Shown one piece after another: positions 24,267-35,970 of a stretch of DNA of 64,000 bases (within the stretch, counting starts at the first letter, position 1; each line of letters starts with the position of its first letter). Where the stretch lies: the NCBI RefSeq assembly GCF_947623445.1, contig NC_135248.1, forward strand, positions 10,602,977 through 10,666,976, given 5' to 3'. The stretch is from Clavelina lepadiformis. Taxonomy: Eukaryota > Chordata > Ascidiacea > Aplousobranchia > Clavelinidae. A program made the position numbers and the translations under genes. The notes beneath the pieces are model-generated. The model saw only the letters and a program-made list of their open reading frames with translations, did not search any database and was not told the DNA's origin.

Positions 24267-24823
24267 CTATAAACCGCATTTTTCATAACTAACATCTATA
24301 GATCCTCCCTCAGCGCTTGGATATCTATCGGTAAGCTTTGATGCAGCTACTGGCCTGATGGTTATGGTGATTGGCACGATTCTACCTTTTTCTAATGTGT
24401 CTGGGTTTTTTCCCAAGTATAACTTTACTTCAGATTTGGGAAGGCCTTGATCCATGGACTGATCATAGAACTTTTCATAGGAGAAGAGTTCCACAATCTT
24501 TTGCTGTTCCATCTTTACTGCACGAGCTTGCAAGTGAGATGTAAACCAGACCTGAACCAAGCAACATCTGCGCGCCATCAGGGAGTTACTGTCTTTGTCT
24601 TGGTGGAGAATGATCCCATCATCAAATTTGTCTAGAACTTTCTGTATCATACTTTCACTTGATGCTGGAGGGAAATCAAAACGATTGAAACTTTCTACTG
24701 AAGTGCTTTGGCAGGATGTCTTGTGGTAAAGACAAGCGGGGGAATGGCGTAAACTTATTTCATTTTTTGGTCGAGCATGGTTGCCATACTCCAGCTGTAT
24801 TTCAAACTGATATAGCTCATTGT
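24267..24823 (-). CDS. Exon encoding an IRF association domain (IAD)
   Basis: Single 557-nt exon after a TTTTACTACAG acceptor, entering in phase 1. It follows the IAD of interferon regulatory factors along its length: LYQFEIQLEYG (first strand), FNRFDFPPAS, VLDKFDDGIILHQD, ARRCCLVQVWF (IRF5: AIRLCQCKVFW), QQKIVELFSYEKF, KSEVKLYLGKNPD (IRF: EIFFCFGEEWPD) and VPITITIRPVAAS. The IAD mediates IRF dimerisation and binds phosphorylated pLxIS motifs on adaptors. No IRF DNA-binding domain was found in the window. The unspliced frame upstream meets TAA before any ATG, and the first internal Met lies about 60 codons in. The exon therefore needs an upstream partner on the minus strand; the nearest is the last KEN exon. 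Confidence 0.8.
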
Positions 24824-27800
24824 CTGTAGTAAAAGAAAATATTACAATACTGATGGTGGTTCTTGATTAGTACATGCAGTTTATTTCCATCATTTTTAGT
24901 CTAGTAACAAAATAGAGGACTGAAGTAAAGCAACGACGTCAGATTATTTTTTTAGAAAACCTGGAATATTTTCTTTGCGAAACAAACTCATCCATTCATT
25001 GCATTCAGGGTCGATAGACTTTTTCTTTTTTTTTCTTTTGGACTTAGGACTCACAGATGGTTTCTTTTTATGCGGAGATTCATCAACTTTTAACGAAACA
25101 TTCGCCAGTTGTCGTGATATTTGTGGGGATGCAGGTGGAATCGGTGTTCTGCAAAATTGGAGCAGTAAATACAGCATAAAGCAAAACATAACATAACAAA
25201 ATTGACAGAGACAACCAACTTTAAAATATGCACAAACTTTTTATAACAAAGATAAGGCACTGTACTGAACTCTAGATTATTTACCAATATTTCACCTACG
25301 TTTTGTAAAACTCGATTGCAATATTTTTGTCTCTAAATGATTCATAAAGATGAACAAGCAACTGTGGATAAGCTCCAGTAAGACTTTCTAAAAACTTATC
25401 CCAGTTTGTAATCAGTCCGTCCATTCCTAAACATTCCTTTTCTGCATTTGACTTCTCAGCATCACGACCATGAGCTTCCTTAATTGAGAAACAAAATAAT
25501 CCCGGTGAAAACATAACCATACGCAAATCCTTGTACAGAGTGTCTATGAAAGGCATGACACGAACATACAGATGAACCACTATGGCATGTAGGATTAATT
25601 AAAACTACAAAAACTAAAACTTATGATTGCAATTGTCCAAACTTAAAAAAAGCAACAAAAGGTGAAAAGAATCTGCAAAGCTCACCATATTTCGGATTAA
25701 CGTCAGCAATTGTTGTAGGTTGCTGCATTCACTAAAATATTTGTCTGTAATAACAGGCTGGGGTAAATGGGAGCTTTGTATCTGAAATTTGGTTGTTTTT
25801 CTATCCATGCCTTTTTGGAGTAATCCACGGTCGTATATGCTTAAATGTTGTAATTTGTTTGGTGCGATGTGTCGCAGATGTGTATTTAAAGTCTACATGA
25901 AACGCTTGGGTTAGTTAGTTAAAAACCTTAGTGAAGTTAATCAATGGCAAAACAGAGAAAACAATTGATTGACTTTGTTATAATAAAACGACACCTTGTA
26001 AAATTCCACTTTTTCCTTAGAATTCCAAAAACTTGGGTGCTTAAGCACATTTGCAATCGTAAACCGATCAGCAGGATTATGCTTAATCATTCTTCGTATC
26101 ATATCACATACAGTCACATCATGTTCCTTTATAACTAAATAAAAACAAATGGATTGTCTACATCCAAAATATGCTTAAAATAGTTTAAAAAATGGTATTG
26201 TTATGACATCTCCTGCATATTGTTTTGCACTAAACACACATGATATCAAATTAATGAAGGGAGTTTAATATTATTTTGAGTCCAACTAACAAGATTTCAA
26301 AAAATATATTCTGCGTCTTAAAACCAATGTTATTCTTGACTGACCATTAGGACTTTTCAATAAAGCTTCAAAATTAGGAGTTTTTCTCTCTCGAATATTT
26401 CCTTCTTGTTTATAACCCTTACTGCCAAACGGATGAAACCCTCCAGTTACCACAAAGTGAATGAACACACCAAGAGAGAAAATATCTGCTGTCATTTTCT
26501 AAAAAGACATACTATGTATACATGACGCATATACACGAAAACTAGTTTTTCAAAGTATATGTAAATAGAACTGCACATGAATGGTAAATGAAAAGACATG
26601 TTTAGAATCTGTCCTTTATGCTTAGTCCATCATGTTCGATATTTAAAAAAACTATCACTGCTTGCCAAGACAAAGCTATACTGTAAAGATAAAATTGCTG
26701 ATATGGATATGACACAAATAATGCAACTAAATTATAATCTGTTAACAAAGGTTTTGATTGTTGTTGTCAAATATTTTCATAACATGACAACTACTGGTAT
26801 TTGTAAGCAAATTAATTGCCATGTTTTACTGGTCACATGTTTAAAACATCACTACGTATATAATTATATCCATGTGTTTTGTTCAGCATGGCAAAATGCA
26901 CAATCTAGTGATAAATACATTGTACATACCCACTTGGATCCATGATCATAGCATTCCTGGGGCATGTATCCTCGTGTGCCATTAGATTCTGTGTAGATAC
27001 CAGACTGATCTTGTAAGAGCTGCCTGCTCAGACCAAAATCTGATACTTTCACTAGTGTTTTGCCTTTGCATTTGACAATCAGAAAATTGCTTGGTTTAAT
27101 ATCTCTGTGAACTAAAAATATAATGGAAAATAACATAATTATTCCAAAGAAAGAAAAACGCCTTCGTAAATTGTATTAAGACTCACTGAGAAGTTATACC
27201 TTACCGGTGTATGTGGGAATGTTTATAATAGAAATGTTCAATTTCTGGCATATTCTACAATAGTTTTTCCTAATCCAGTATTGCCATTAAATGTCTATAC
27301 TTTCATATCCAATTATGACATGATTTAATATCAATGGCTAAATTTTGATAGCAATCAGTTCTGCAATCAGTGACTTGAAGAACTGAGTACTTATATGTAC
27401 AGACTACGCATTCTGAAATGAACAAAATTGACTGCTTGGAACAATTAAAACAAGTCTGGCTCATATCAGAAAACTGGTTGCTAAGGATGAGAAAAGGCAA
27501 AAAATGGCATTTAATGAATTTGGTTTTTAAGGAATCAGTGTTCCATAACATACATTGGTAGTTGCACATAATGCTAGTGTGAGATCATAGAAATAAGCTT
27601 TAAAACGGTAGCTAACTCGCAGTACTGTATGTGAAGAAACAATAACTCACTGATATCATTGCTGTGTAAATATTCAACTCCCTTAACTGCTTGCAAACAA
27701 ATTTGCAGTGGGGTGATATCATTGAAAAATTCCTGAGGGGTAACATTTGGTTGAGTTTCGGGTTGCATTTCTCGAGTAAATTTATTTTCCACAAACTAAA

Positions 27801-29381
27801 AAGAATAGTGTTAAATATTTATATTGTATATGATACCTTATTTACAAGAGCTCTCAAAGTCAGTTAAGTACAGCATACAACTACTTCGTTTACAAGATTA
27901 TAATGTATATTATAGCATTTAAAAACCAAAGAAAAACTTATGATTGTTAAAAAGATATATCAACCTCATCCTCACCTGCTGCACTGTTGCATCACATAGT
28001 TCCATATATATGACAATGGTCAGATCCTAACATAGAAGCACGACGCATTACAACAAATACCACAAGTTTACTTTGATGATTTACCAACTTGCTCTTTAAA
28101 TATTCATTTATTTACATTTATGTGGCATTTGTGTACATTTGTGCTTGGTATCATAAGCAGAAAGTTAGTCATACTATTTTTGGAATAATGTAAACAAACT
28201 CATTTTTAAGTATATTGGTTTACTGTACGTCTATGTATCATACTGGTATCAGTTTACTGGAAAAATAAACAAATACTTAATATCCCATAATATTTACAAA
28301 GTTTCAAAATAGCTTCTGGAAAATTGTTTCTTTTCTGTAATGTAGCTATATTTAGTCAATTACTTTATCAAAGTAATCAAAATAGTGTACGATGTTTTCA
28401 TGATTCTTGGCCACTTCTTTTAAGATTTCAATCTCATTTTTTAAATTGGTGTAAGTTGACTTGTTGACTTCTTTTCCAGCACAAAGTGATTCATCATTCT
28501 TTTCACATCTATATAATAAAAAGCATTGTTTTTGTAAAAGATATTTTCTTTGAGTATATTTCAGGTACAGGTAGTTGTAAGAAAGTATCAGTAGATGTTA
28601 ATGCTAATAGTTTATATTGGCATTTTAACTGCTGGTCTTTCAATTTATGATAAAATTAATTTTATATGCGACAGATTTGATTATTCTATTTGTTTTTTTA
28701 TTTCCTTGTTTTCTATCATGTCATTTCCTGCAATAACGTTTAGAGAGTGCAGACAAAGGTTCTATTTTGTCACTAGAATAAGTTCATCATTACATGCAAT
28801 TGGTTGTTAAATCATGTTACCAGTAAATGCTCTGCCCACTTTTTAAACCACAAAATAGTTCCCATATCCAACTATATAACATCATGGTATGGATCAAAAC
28901 TTGCATAATTTTTGGCATTGTGAGTGTTGCTTTAGTTGTTATAATGTTGTTAGAATTAGTTTTGAAATTAAATCAGCCTGTACCTATATATCTATTTTAT
29001 TTACTTATTCATGGTGAGTATTCTATTTTGTCTCAAGTCAAGTGGGAAGAACAAAGATTATAGATTATCTGTTGCAACATAGAAGACATCAATTTTCTCA
29101 CAGTGCTGTAAAAGTGCTAAATTCACAATTTTCATTTGCATGTATGTAAAAGGAAGGTGCTAATGAAATGAATTTAGATTAAGTCAGAAAACTAACAGAC
29201 GACACTTCTAAATAAATTTGTTTCATTATTAGACAGGTCACTTTGTTTTATCCCAATGGAAAAAGTTTTTAAAAGTTGGTTAATAGATCTCAGCAAAATA
29301 CATAGAATATACAACTTACACAAACACAACTCCACCCTGGCCCCCACCAGCTATCTTGCGTAGAACTTTATAAGGTGGCAT
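24267..29381 (-). CDS. Kinase-KEN endoribonuclease (IRE1/RNase L type) with predicted C-terminal IRF association domain
   Basis: Exons: 29320-29381, 28364-28508, 27976-28026, 27651-27795, 26930-27111, 26345-26498, 25995-26134, 25686-25892, 25300-25478, 24961-25148 (or to stop at 24944) and 24267-24823. Phases agree throughout; the total is 2010 nt (669 aa), or 489 aa if it stops at 24944. The kinase part has GGGQGG, AGKEV with the ATP Lys, HRDIKPSN, DFG and ADIFSLGVF, so it looks active. After VLKHPSFW comes a KEN RNase domain with IRNMEAH, matching the catalytic Arg, Asn and His of RNase L (IRNLGEH), then AYPQLLVHLY. A Lys-rich linker (KSKRKKKKK) follows, then the IAD. An in-frame TGA lies 9 nt before the ATG, so no ankyrin or luminal part precedes the kinase here. 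The kinase-KEN part is firm; the join to the IAD rests on a weak donor (CAG/GTTTTC). Confidence 0.8.
24880..24885 (-). terminator. Internal polyadenylation signal AATAAA
   Basis: Canonical signal about 60 nt after the TAA at 24944-24946, inside the predicted last intron. It would end a short kinase-KEN transcript that lacks the IAD exon. Confidence 0.45.
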
Positions 29382-31894
29382 CTTTTTTCAAGTTCTCTGA
29401 TGCACCATTCGCTCCTTTTATCAGGAAACTACTTTTTTTGCATGATTGTAAATTTCAGCTTTAAATCAGAGTTGAAATATTACAGAACTATGACTAGAGC
29501 TAATAATTATCAGCAGAATAAAAGTTTAAGGAAACCTGAATACTAACATTGGCAAACCCATAGGTTTAGGCAAACCCAAATTCAACTTTTGGCAAATCCA
29601 GGTTTATTTTTTAGACTTAGAATTTATTTGTAAAATCAGTTAATATCATTTTTAGTTTTTATGTATAAATCATGTTAATAAGAAAAACTTGTGGTTTCGG
29701 TAAAACGTTTTCGTCTATTTTAGGCAGACTGCTTAGTGATAGACTTTTTATCATCACTGACAGTGAAAAAAACCAATAGTTAAATTTAAGAACTAAACTT
29801 TGCCAATGACATTGTTAACTAAATTTATAATTCACAATCAAGTTTGCCAATGGGGAGAAAACGGTTCAATTGACACACGCCTATTAATATTCTTTAATGC
29901 CTGATCAAAATACCTCTCCAACCTACCGCCAACCTGGCAATTCACCAACTAGCTACCGTTCCATTTAATTATAACACTTGCACTTTTTAGCTCAGTGTCG
30001 TTGCCATATGATGCAAAATGCTGCAGAAATCTGCAATAAACAGTGGTTGCTGAAATACCCAGTTTTAATCTACATGCAATAGATATATTACCAAAGAAAT
30101 TCTCTCAAAACTATAATGGAATAATGGAAGTTGAACGTCCATTAAAAGCATTTAAATTAGGATAACAGTCAATGATTTTTAACACCAAGTTAAGCCGACA
30201 ACATCGATAATTTCACAAATATTGATTCCTTGGATTTTAACTTTTTTCATCGCTACTGTTTATCACATTTACCACATTTCGACTGATATGATACAAACAT
30301 TTTGGGCCAGATTTATTAACGCTATTATGAATAAAACACATCTTATTTTCCAACATGATCAGTTAACACAAAAGTTGTTTATACTATCCTATCCTATCTT
30401 ATCTTATCTTATCAAATATCTTCACGACACTGGTTTTAATATTGGCTTCAGCCTTTCTGGCGAGGCATCACAAAATCTTGTCACAAGAAATTGGTATACA
30501 AAAATTGTAAGTACAAGCCAACCGTTTTCCAATGGAGGTCAACAGCTCCATATATTTAACTAAGAATTAGGTTAGGTCTAATCGTGGTAGAAAATGATCA
30601 GAGTTTTAATATTGATGTGGCGTAAAACATATACCCTATTTTTTGGCATAAATCTCTCTGTGTTAAAACCCAAGCTCTCCATACAGCAAGCTGGTGGGGT
30701 CCTGCAGTTACTGGAGGTTTGATGTAAAGTTTATATTTCCACATTATATATCAGATGCAATTTTTGTGCCAATAACGAAACAATTAATTAAAATACTGTA
30801 CGCAAAATAATGCTGGCAATCATATCTTCCACTTGTGAAACTAAAATCTGTTAATTTTAATCTAAAAATGGATACAAAGATCGAGTCTAGTGGAGAAATA
30901 CACAACCACAGGATGTATTTGCATATTAGGCCCCAGCTACTCAAATTGTGACATCATGTGATTGTGCACTTCCGCACTAGGCCCAAAAATCAAAATACCC
31001 TTACTTAAACGGCGTCTACAAACTAACCTTAGTGCTACTTTCTCTAATAAATGTGGAGGTATGTCGATATCTAAAACGATAAACGTTTATAAGCTTCTTT
31101 GTCACACACTGCCACCAATTGTAATGATTTTATTGATTTGTTCCATTAACTTCCGTAGTGCTGAGAAATTTCGAGATGAAAGTAAGCAATCGTTAACGGG
31201 GATTTACCCTAGAAAAATACTCGATTTTCGCATTTTAACAGGGGAAACGGGAATTACCAATCATTATCTATGCATAATATTTATGTATAGACTATGATAT
31301 CAATAAAGTTAAAAATTAACCAAATTTATTTTAAACAGAAAATTGACAAATAGCATACAACCAAATAAGAAAAAATGACCTGTATATTTAGAAACAAAAG
31401 CTTAGAAATAAATTAAACTACAATTGTTGTTTATTTGCAATTTTCAAGTAAATAAATTCTGTACTGGGATTCTAAAGCGCTTGTCCCAATTACAGTATAC
31501 TGTATTGCCACGTTTAGCATAAGCTACTGTTACCTAGGCAGTGCGTCTGAAGAAATTAAAAACCACAGTTTATAAGCTAAAATCTGTCATTTGAACCAGG
31601 ACGAACCGTAGGCTTAGGCATACCATATTTTTGTGATTGAAAGCCAGGACGTTTCAGAACAACGAGCATCAGATAAATGTGGTTCATATTTTACTTTTTT
31701 CCTACTAGCCTACTATTACTGAACTGGCGAATGCGCTAACAATCAACCCACTACTCAACTACTGGGCCATTTATTGCCCACTGCAATGACGTAACATTTA
31801 CTTTCACATTTAACACAACGAAACAAGAACACGCATCAGGCATCACTATTCAGCAAGTTGGCTAAACAAAGGCAATGCTGGCTGGCCAAATGCC

Positions 31895-31985
31895 AAAGAG
31901 GGACTTTTTGGTAGACTGACCGGGACGCCGAGACAAACCCGTAAAAACCGGGACTGTCCCGGCTAAAACGGGACGTATGGTAAGC
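31895..31985. repeat. Transposon-like fragment rich in CCGGGAC words
   Basis: The words GGGACTGTCCCGG and AAAACGGGACGTATGG resemble the ends of widespread DNA transposons that close in a 'gggacgtatggt' motif. A possible opposite end, with ATACCATA, lies near 31622. Target duplication not established. Confidence 0.3.
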
Positions 31986-33372
31986 CTACGTAGGCTACCT
32001 TAGCAAGTTTGTTTAACCTAACTCCGAAACGGAGTAGCCTAAATGTTTCAATCCAATGCAAACGCGAGCCGAAATAAGCTACAATCGTTAAAAGGAAATT
32101 TTGTTATGACCTAAACTGGATTTAAAATACGGTTCGACACCTTACTTCCCAATACTGTAATCCAAATTTACCCATAAATCTTTCTTCCAACTCACTTTCT
32201 TGACAATAAGCTACGAGCGCAAAAATTATGCTGAATCAGAGTCATGCGACTGCGGAACAAATTTGCTTGCGGGCATGACACTCGTATGATATGTAGAGCC
32301 TTTCTAAGTGATCTTTACTTTTACTTACCGATACCACTCAAGAGGTGAAAGAGAAAATGTTAGGATCTCACTAAAATCCTGAAAAGGTTGAAACGAAGAA
32401 AATAGGCTTAGTTGGGCACATTCTTTTCAATTTCAGCCCCTTCAGTCTTTCAGGCTTTTAGTGTATCCTAAATGCTATGCCCGATTAATTTTGAATTAAA
32501 GGCCGGCATTTGGCAAGCATGGTGGAGCTTTTTTTCCATAATTTGTATGAAGAAACTCTCTTTCGCCTTCTACATGGATGAGTGGAAAGCCTAAATCCAC
32601 GCAACAAGATAACAACTGATCTCTATAGACCACCTCTAACAAACACGATCTCTATAAGCACACACCTGTTTATTGAAATCAGAGTTAGTAGCTCGTTAAT
32701 ATTGGATCATTAACGCCACAGCGAGACATCAGAGTAGGCAGAATACCACGCAAAAGGCAATCGTTGAGTCATAAATTTGCGTAGCGGAGGCTATAGTCAG
32801 CAAACTGTGCTGTATAGGCTATTAGACCAACTATTCAAATGCTTGTGATTTATTTCTAGCCGATATTGCTTACACGCATTGCCTGTTTTATAGCATTTCT
32901 TTGCAATAAAACAGCACATTGTACGAGTAGAACTACTGTGGTCTACTGCCGCAGCCTAAACTTATGGCGCAGACTAAAGTAAGTGGGACTTAGTTCAGTG
33001 TCAACTTTGTAGTAGACATGCCATATTTGTGAACTTGTTAGTTCATTGATGTTTGCAAAAAGATTGCTTAATGCGTTCACGATATTTTGTGTTTTAGTTT
33101 AATATATTACAATTTGTTTTTGCTTACTATGGTATAGGCTATGCTTTAAACAAACTAATATTTAAACTATTTGACTTTATTTATACATGAGAATTTGCAA
33201 ATTTTCGGTCTTATAGGTTCCAAAAATTGGGGACAAAGAGACAAAACTTTATTTATTTTTTTATGTATTTAGAAGAAAAAGGGACCAACTTAATATAGAC
33301 ATTTAACAAAATAACATCATTTAAAACTCTGTTTCTCTGTTTAACCTCAAGAAACGAGACAAAACAACCTGC

Positions 33373-33378
33373 TTTATT
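33373..33378 (-). terminator. Polyadenylation signal of elongase copy A
   Basis: AATAAA on the minus strand, about 96 nt downstream of the predicted exon 7 stop codon. Confidence 0.5.
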
Positions 33379-33473
33379 TCTTTTTAATAAAGTCGCTATT
33401 AGAATAGCTTACTGAAAGTCATAAAACAGTAGAAAAGCTGACGTCATATAATTTAGTATATCCACCATTGTCA

Positions 33474-35970
33474 TTAATCAGCGTATTTCGTACGTTTGCG
33501 AAGTGAAACGTTTTTAATTTTTCCATCACCTAAACTCACACGGGATTGTTCACCAGCAGTAGAAACCTGTATGGGTAAAAGCAAAGATTAACTTTGTTTA
33601 TTATTCGGCATTTAAAGTAAATATCCGTATAGGCTATAATTAAGCGAGCTGTGTACGACAACGTTCTGCTTATTCACACAGAAAACAAATCGTATACCTT
33701 CTTCTGTTTCGCTTTCTTTCCAACAATATAAGTTTTGTAGAAGAAATTGGCAAAAAGTGCAAGATAGGAAGCGTACATGACACTTCCCGATATTTTATGA
33801 ATAGGTGACGATGAACAACCGTACTCATCGCCCCAAACCACAATTCCGTACATGACAGCGCAACCTATTATCATTTGGGCAATCTATAAATGAAAACAAC
33901 GTTAACCTTGTTTACCAACAAAAACATGTAAAACTAACAGGAATTTTTTCCGAAAAAATCCACAAGATATGTTTTAAAAGCGAAAGAAACGAAAGTGCTG
34001 ACAAAGTGCGTTTATAATTAAAAAGTATCATGATTTATATACACATTGTTCACATATTACATTGAGTTATTGAAAATTAAAGATCGAAATCTGGACTTCT
34101 TGATAACCATTTATACCAAGGCCTACGCCACATAGACTACAACAAATGATAAGTTGTCCAATCACCTGACATCCAGTAATGACAACAGCCAAGGCACGTG
34201 GGAGTTTTATGCCTGCCGCTCGAAAAGCATAGTAGCTGTACATCAACGAATGTATGGCGTAGTTGGCTGTCATAAATATCCAACCACCTGTTGGAGAAAA
34301 TCAAGGCGCATGTAAGTATAGTGCAGTGCCAGAAAAACCGTGGTACAGGAATGAGGCGTGTCATATGGCTATAGCAATGTTATAATGCCATTACAAGGCA
34401 TTAACAGAATATGATAAATGCATTGCATGGTATCGGGATAAAAACAACTCCTCGAACAGAGAAAGGCTATAGACAATCGAAACCCAACCATAATTCATCA
34501 TAAATAGATTCCCTGTCACCAAGCTTGTCTGTCCACATTATCCAATAAATATATTTTTTTTTTTTTTAAAACCAGAATCCGGAACTATACAGTATTTACC
34601 AGGATCACCAAATTGGAATAATTGTCCTTACATAATACCTTGCTCAAAAGCATTACAGCGACAATGTATATAAACCCAACTTCCAAAATACCCTTGTTTC
34701 AAATGCGTATAGAGAGTCTAGAGACACATTACAATCGATCTATACCGTACATGATCTTTTACCAACGATGCTATTATCATACCTGGGTATTTTCCGCCAA
34801 TCATGAGCCAACAAAATAAAGCAACTGTCATATGATGATACCAGTGAAGAAAAATTAAGTTTTGCTTTCGGAACACGATGAAGGTTGTGTCAACTGCAAG
34901 AAAAACTCTGTTGTTAGAGGTTCTATAATTAAACATGATATTTGCCAATACTTCACGTGTGTTTCGTTTTACGAAAAGCGATTGTAAAACCTACAGTTTA
35001 ATAAAAGATACATATAGGAAAGTTCCACGTTTTAAGTGTTAAATTTTGGTTTAGTGTGATATAGAATCCTTTATCTTTGGACTGAGGAAATCTTTGCACG
35101 ACTCAAACTCCGCGATGACTCCTCATCGCTCGAGACCCGGTTGAAGAGCGAGCCGTTGTGCAAGCACCGATAGATTCACATCTTTTATTTTTTCGTTGTT
35201 TAAATAAAATTGCCCGAATTTGAAGCTGTTCATCAGTATCACTGAAAAGGGGCAAGTGTCGTTTACGCCGTGCATTACAACTCTAACGCCACCTGGTATC
35301 GAACACGAAGTGTAGTAGTGTTGCAGCCCAAGCGTTTTAACCACTCGGCTACCGAATCGATTTGGGTCTTGATCAAAACCAAATTAATTTTGTTATGCAG
35401 GCAACAATAAACGGAATAACTCACTGTACTCTAGAAACTTGCTCAGAGGAAAGAGCGCAGCCCAAAAGCGTGTTATGGGTCCGTAGTAAATGATTCGATC
35501 GCAAACCACCGTTGCCAAACCTTCCGTTTGAAAAGCAAACGCCATCACTGCTGACGTGCGAACAGTCCCCACTATACTGAAGATGGCCAACAACGACGAC
35601 CATATCATCATAGGCTTACGTAAACTGAAGCTGCAAAAAGGCAATTGTTTGTTGGTTTGTTTTCATAGGTATTAATTGCGTAAGCTACCTTGTTCTGTTC
35701 TTCATATATCTTTGTCCACCAAAAACCATCAGCAAATAAGCCGCGCTGCAGATTATGGGGATTTCCCATGTCTGACACAGCGAAGTCACCCAAGGCTCTA
35801 CAGGATATTTCTCCAATTCCCACTCTTAGAATAAATTCACAAAGATAAATTCTCATTTACTAACTGACATAAGCTTCAATGAACTTGAAATCCTTAAGGT
35901 CGATTGAAAATTACATACCGTTAAGGGAGAAGTTTTTCAGTTTTTCTTTCCAAGCAGGTAAATTTTGCAT
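33474..35970 (-). CDS. ELOVL6: ELOVL6-like fatty acid elongase, copy A
   Basis: Seven exons: 35919-35970, 35689-35824, 35425-35630, 34783-34893, 34166-34287, 33698-33883, 33474-33566; 301 aa. ELOVL enzymes catalyse the condensation step of fatty acid elongation in the ER membrane; the ELOVL6 type prefers C12-C16 acyl-CoA. Visible family motifs are LSKFLEY-DT (KxxExxDT across the exon 3-4 join), HWYHH (HxxHH), HSLMYSYY (HxxMYxYY) and TGCQIAQ (TxxQxxQ across exons 5-6). Between them lie hydrophobic segments such as [15 protein letters not shown]. Exon 7 gives a basic tail ending SLRKRTKYAD. A second ATG directly upstream (35973) could be the start. This copy has a distinctive WLMIGGKYPG after the His box, and an open read-through into intron 5. 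Confidence 0.92.
34067..34165 (-). other. Open read-through of exon 5 in copy A, resembling exon 6
   Basis: If the exon 5 donor is not used, the frame stays open for 32 residues (VIGQLIICCSLCGVG, then GINGYQEV) before a stop. The residues parallel the true exon 6 start ([15 protein letters not shown]), and the DNA is similar too. The other three copies show nothing similar here. It may be a relic of a duplicated exon 6, or an alternative C-terminus. Confidence 0.4.
35071..35362 (-). mobile_element. tRNA-derived SINE in intron 3 of elongase copy A
   Basis: The minus strand begins with a tRNA-like head (GGTAGCCGAGTGGTTAAAAC and the B-box GTGTTCGATACC). A body follows that is shared with 54524-54806, for example 'gcccgaatttgaa' and 'ctgttcatcag' on the plus strand. 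The two copies sit in different introns, so they are separate insertions. Confidence 0.7.

Larger units (their letters stand above)
29382..33473. other. No recognisable gene
   Basis: 4 kb between the 5' end of the kinase-KEN gene and the 3' end of elongase copy A. It contains a short (CTTAT/CTATC)n run near 30388-30413 and repeat-like sequence near 31.6-32.0 kb. No exon of a known family seen. Confidence 0.5.

Noticed and set aside
24267-24823. Stand-alone IRF gene
   Set aside because: No IRF DNA-binding domain (Trp-repeat region) was found on either strand of the window, and the exon has no start of its own. Not fully excluded.
29320-29381. Missing ankyrin or luminal exons upstream of the kinase
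   Set aside because: An in-frame TGA lies just before the ATG and no such exon was seen up to 33.4 kb.
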